A stretch of DNA of 64,000 nt from Acidobacteria bacterium 28-9 (GTDB lineage: Bacteria > Acidobacteriota > Blastocatellia > Pyrinomonadales > Pyrinomonadaceae), in contig MWYY01000060.1 of the NCBI GenBank assembly GCA_002050355.1, forward strand, positions 1-64,000, given 5' to 3'. This document shows, piece after piece, positions 62,121 through 64,000 of this stretch; position 1 is the first letter of the stretch; every line of letters starts with the position of its first letter. The notes beneath the pieces were generated by a model. That model saw only the letters and a program-made list of their open reading frames with translations. It was not told where the DNA came from and did no database searches. The position numbers were made by a program, and so were the translations under genes.

Positions 62121-63437
62121 TTAAAATTTCTGCGCTTCGGCTTCAACCGGAGCAACGTCTTGCCGCAGAAGATATTTTTTGAAATCTTCAGGAAAACGTT
62201 TTACAGCGCTCTGAATAGGCCACGCTGCTGCGTCTCCCAACGGACAAAAAGATTTGCCTTCAATGTTGTCGCAAATATCGAGCAACAATTGCGCATCTTC
62301 GGGTTGTCCGCCGCCGCTTGCCACGCGGTTGAAGATTTTCAAAAGCCAATCAGTTCCTTCGCGGCACGGCGTACACCACCCACATGATTCGTGTTTGTAA
62401 AATTCGGTCAGATTTTTGGTCGATTCCATTATGTCAACCGTTTCATCCATCACGATAAAACCACCCGAACCGACCATAGAACCGCCGACGACCAATCCTT
62501 CGTAATCCAATAAAACTTTTTTCCCGATGATTTGTTCGGCGTTCATAATATAAACGCTCGAACCGCCGGGAATTACGGCTTTCAATTTCTTATCGTCGCG
62601 CAGCATTCCGCCGCAGTCTTCCAATATGAATTTCTCCATATCGTCATAACCCATTGGAAGCTCATAGACGCCGGGCTTTTTGACGTGTCCGGAAACCGAC
62701 CAGAGTTTTGTGCCGCCGCTTTTTTCCGTTCCCAGATTGCGCCACGTTTCACCGCCCATTTCGATAATTTGCGGAACTGCCGTGAGAGTTTCGACGTTGT
62801 TGACGACCGTCGGCGAAGCGTATAAACCTTCGATTGCCGGAAACGGCGGCTTCATTCGCGGGTGTCCGCGATACCCTTCGAGCGAAGACAAAAGCGCTGT
62901 TTCTTCGCCGCAGATATACGCGCCCGCGCCGGTGTGCGTGTATATTTCGTGCGAAAAATCCGAACCTAAAATATTTTTGCCCAAAAAGCCCGCCGAACGC
63001 GCTTCGTCAAGGGCTTTGTCCATTATGTCAATCAGATATTTGTATTCACCGCGCGTATAAATGTAACCGGTTTCCGAGCCGAGCGCGAACGCCGCAATCA
63101 ACATTCCCTCTATCAGCGCGTGTGGGTCGCGCTCCATCAAATAACGGTCTTTAAACGTCCCAGGCTCACTTTCATCGGCATTGCAGACAACATATTTCTG
63201 CTTCGGTGAATCCTTCGGCACAAACGACCATTTCATTCCGGTCGGAAAACCAGCGCCGCCGCGCCCGCGCAAAGCCGAGGCTTTGACTTCGTTAATAATC
63301 TCGTCGCGCGTCATCCCCAACGCCTTTCTCAAACTAGCGTAACCGCCGTTTTCTTGATAAACCTTGAGCGTGTGCGAATTCTCTAAATGAACTCGCTTTA
63401 GTTGTAACGGTTCGCAACCGATTGCTTTGATTTCCAT
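62121..63437 (-). CDS. nuoF: NADH-quinone oxidoreductase subunit F
   Basis: 438 residues. The FMN/NADH-binding '[15 protein letters not shown]' and the N3 cluster '[16 protein letters not shown]' with the distal Cys are present. It accepts electrons from NADH. The nuoE stop lies 18 bp upstream. Confidence 0.97.
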   Translation of the reverse strand: MEIKAIGCEPLQLKRVHLENSHTLKVYQENGGYASLRKALGMTRDEIINEVKASALRGRGGAGFPTGMKWSFVPKDSPKQKYVVCNADESEPGTFKDRYLMERDPHALIEGMLIAAFALGSETGYIYTRGEYKYLIDIMDKALDEARSAGFLGKNILGSDFSHEIYTHTGAGAYICGEETALLSSLEGYRGHPRMKPPFPAIEGLYASPTVVNNVETLTAVPQIIEMGGETWRNLGTEKSGGTKLWSVSGHVKKPGVYELPMGYDDMEKFILEDCGGMLRDDKKLKAVIPGGSSVYIMNAEQIIGKKVLLDYEGLVVGGSMVGSGGFIVMDETVDIMESTKNLTEFYKHESCGWCTPCREGTDWLLKIFNRVASGGGQPEDAQLLLDICDNIEGKSFCPLGDAAAWPIQSAVKRFPEDFKKYLLRQDVAPVEAEAQKF

Positions 63438-63455
63438 AATCGGGAATTAAAAAGT

Positions 63456-63992
63456 TTATTCTAATGAATCCAATAATTTATCAACTTTTTCCGGCGTCAA
63501 ATCTTCATGATAATCAAAACCAATCTGCATCATCGGCGCAGTTCCGCAGCTTCCCAAGCATTCAACCAATGAAACCGTGAATCTTTCGTCCGGTGTGGTT
63601 TCGCCGACGTGAATTCCTAGACGATTGCAAATATGTTCGGTGATTTGCGGCTCGCCCATAACTCTGCACGACAGCGTTTTACAGATTTGAATATGATGCC
63701 GACCGACCGGACGCATATTGAACATCGAATAAAACGTCGCCGTTTCCCAAACGTCCGTAACTTCGAGTTCGAGTTTCTGTGCCAAAAAATTCACACCCGC
63801 GTTGTCAATGTAGCCACGCTCGCGCTGAACGACCAAAAGTAACAAAGGAATCAAAGCCGAACGCTTTCTATCCGGCGGATATTTTGCAATATGCGCGTCC
63901 ATTTCCGCCAAAACTTCGGGCGAAAAACTCGCTGCTTCTTCAGAGTATAAAACCCGATTTGTATAATCGGTTGGAACTGCTGCCGTTGACAT
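63456..63992 (-). CDS. nuoE: NADH-quinone oxidoreductase subunit E
   Basis: 178 residues, complete within the window. The [2Fe-2S] N1a ligands are C-x4-C in 'CKTLSC' and C-x3-C in 'CLGSC'. It partners NuoF in the NADH-oxidising tip. Upstream genes (nuoD and earlier, if present) lie beyond the right end of the window. Confidence 0.96.
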   Translation of the reverse strand: MSTAAVPTDYTNRVLYSEEAASFSPEVLAEMDAHIAKYPPDRKRSALIPLLLLVVQRERGYIDNAGVNFLAQKLELEVTDVWETATFYSMFNMRPVGRHHIQICKTLSCRVMGEPQITEHICNRLGIHVGETTPDERFTVSLVECLGSCGTAPMMQIGFDYHEDLTPEKVDKLLDSLE

Positions 63993-64000
63993 ACTTTATG

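Overview
This window looks like a chromosomal segment of a Gram-negative, respiratory soil-type bacterium. The best guess is Acidobacteriota (class Blastocatellia, Pyrinomonadaceae-like). That rests on an adenosylcobalamin (class II) ribonucleotide reductase, an FG-GAP/VCBS secreted-protein fragment, a Tes-like (tetraether synthase-like) radical SAM enzyme, a bTHX ribosomal protein gene inside a nuo operon, and the general style of the proteins. The taxonomy is inference, not a database result. Genes are mostly housekeeping, on both strands, with AT-rich intergenic spaces that often carry inverted heptamer-type repeats.

Layout. 1-3.3 kb is rearranged: a copper amine oxidase-like gene, an exact inverted copy of part of it at the window edge, and a truncated AraC regulator butted against the 3' end of a VCBS-repeat gene. 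3.5-15 kb holds nrdJ with an NrdR-type palindrome, hslO, a flavin reductase, the Tes-like radical SAM protein with a 726-bp gene-free region upstream, a phosphohexomutase, an FtsB/FtsL-like protein, a histone-deacetylase-family enzyme, a Nudix hydrolase and a TlpA-like lipoprotein. 15-34 kb holds NifU-like, CNNM/CorC-like, cyclophilin, enolase, a small-gene run ending in GT9 and DacB, tdk, uvrC, tsaC, an RsbW/STAS pair, surE-pcm, rpsU and mdh.

34.6-41.9 kb is a metal and oxidative-stress block: P1B ATPase, DsbA, DsbB, a secreted Fe/Mn superoxide dismutase, ChrA, a Cys-rich small protein, and the two ends of a czc-type efflux locus fused by an apparent internal deletion. Three genes here carry defects: a DKTR motif in the ATPase, a 134-bp frameshifting tandem duplication in chrA, and the czcC/czcD fusion.

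42.6-43.3 kb carries the most striking element. A tRNA-Leu(UAA) gene on the minus strand is split in its anticodon loop by a 672-nt group I intron, which contains an HNH endonuclease reading frame on the opposite strand, broken by one frameshift. At 48.0-48.9 kb a single secreted-protein gene is bracketed by two attC-like folding sites in the same orientation, that is, an integron-type gene cassette with no integrase in view.

50.3-64 kb is the distal part of a nuo (complex I) operon on the minus strand: nuoE, nuoF, a bTHX gene, nuoG, nuoH, nuoJ, nuoK, nuoL, a small unknown gene, nuoM, nuoN. nuoI is absent from its usual place, NuoL has a long His-rich insert, and nuoM contains an exact in-frame 564-bp tandem duplication.

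Several exact duplications and fusion junctions (1-89/1373-1461, 2949, 38971-39239, 40858, 52615-53744) could be real recent rearrangements or assembly errors. Read mapping would decide, and the calls below keep both options open.
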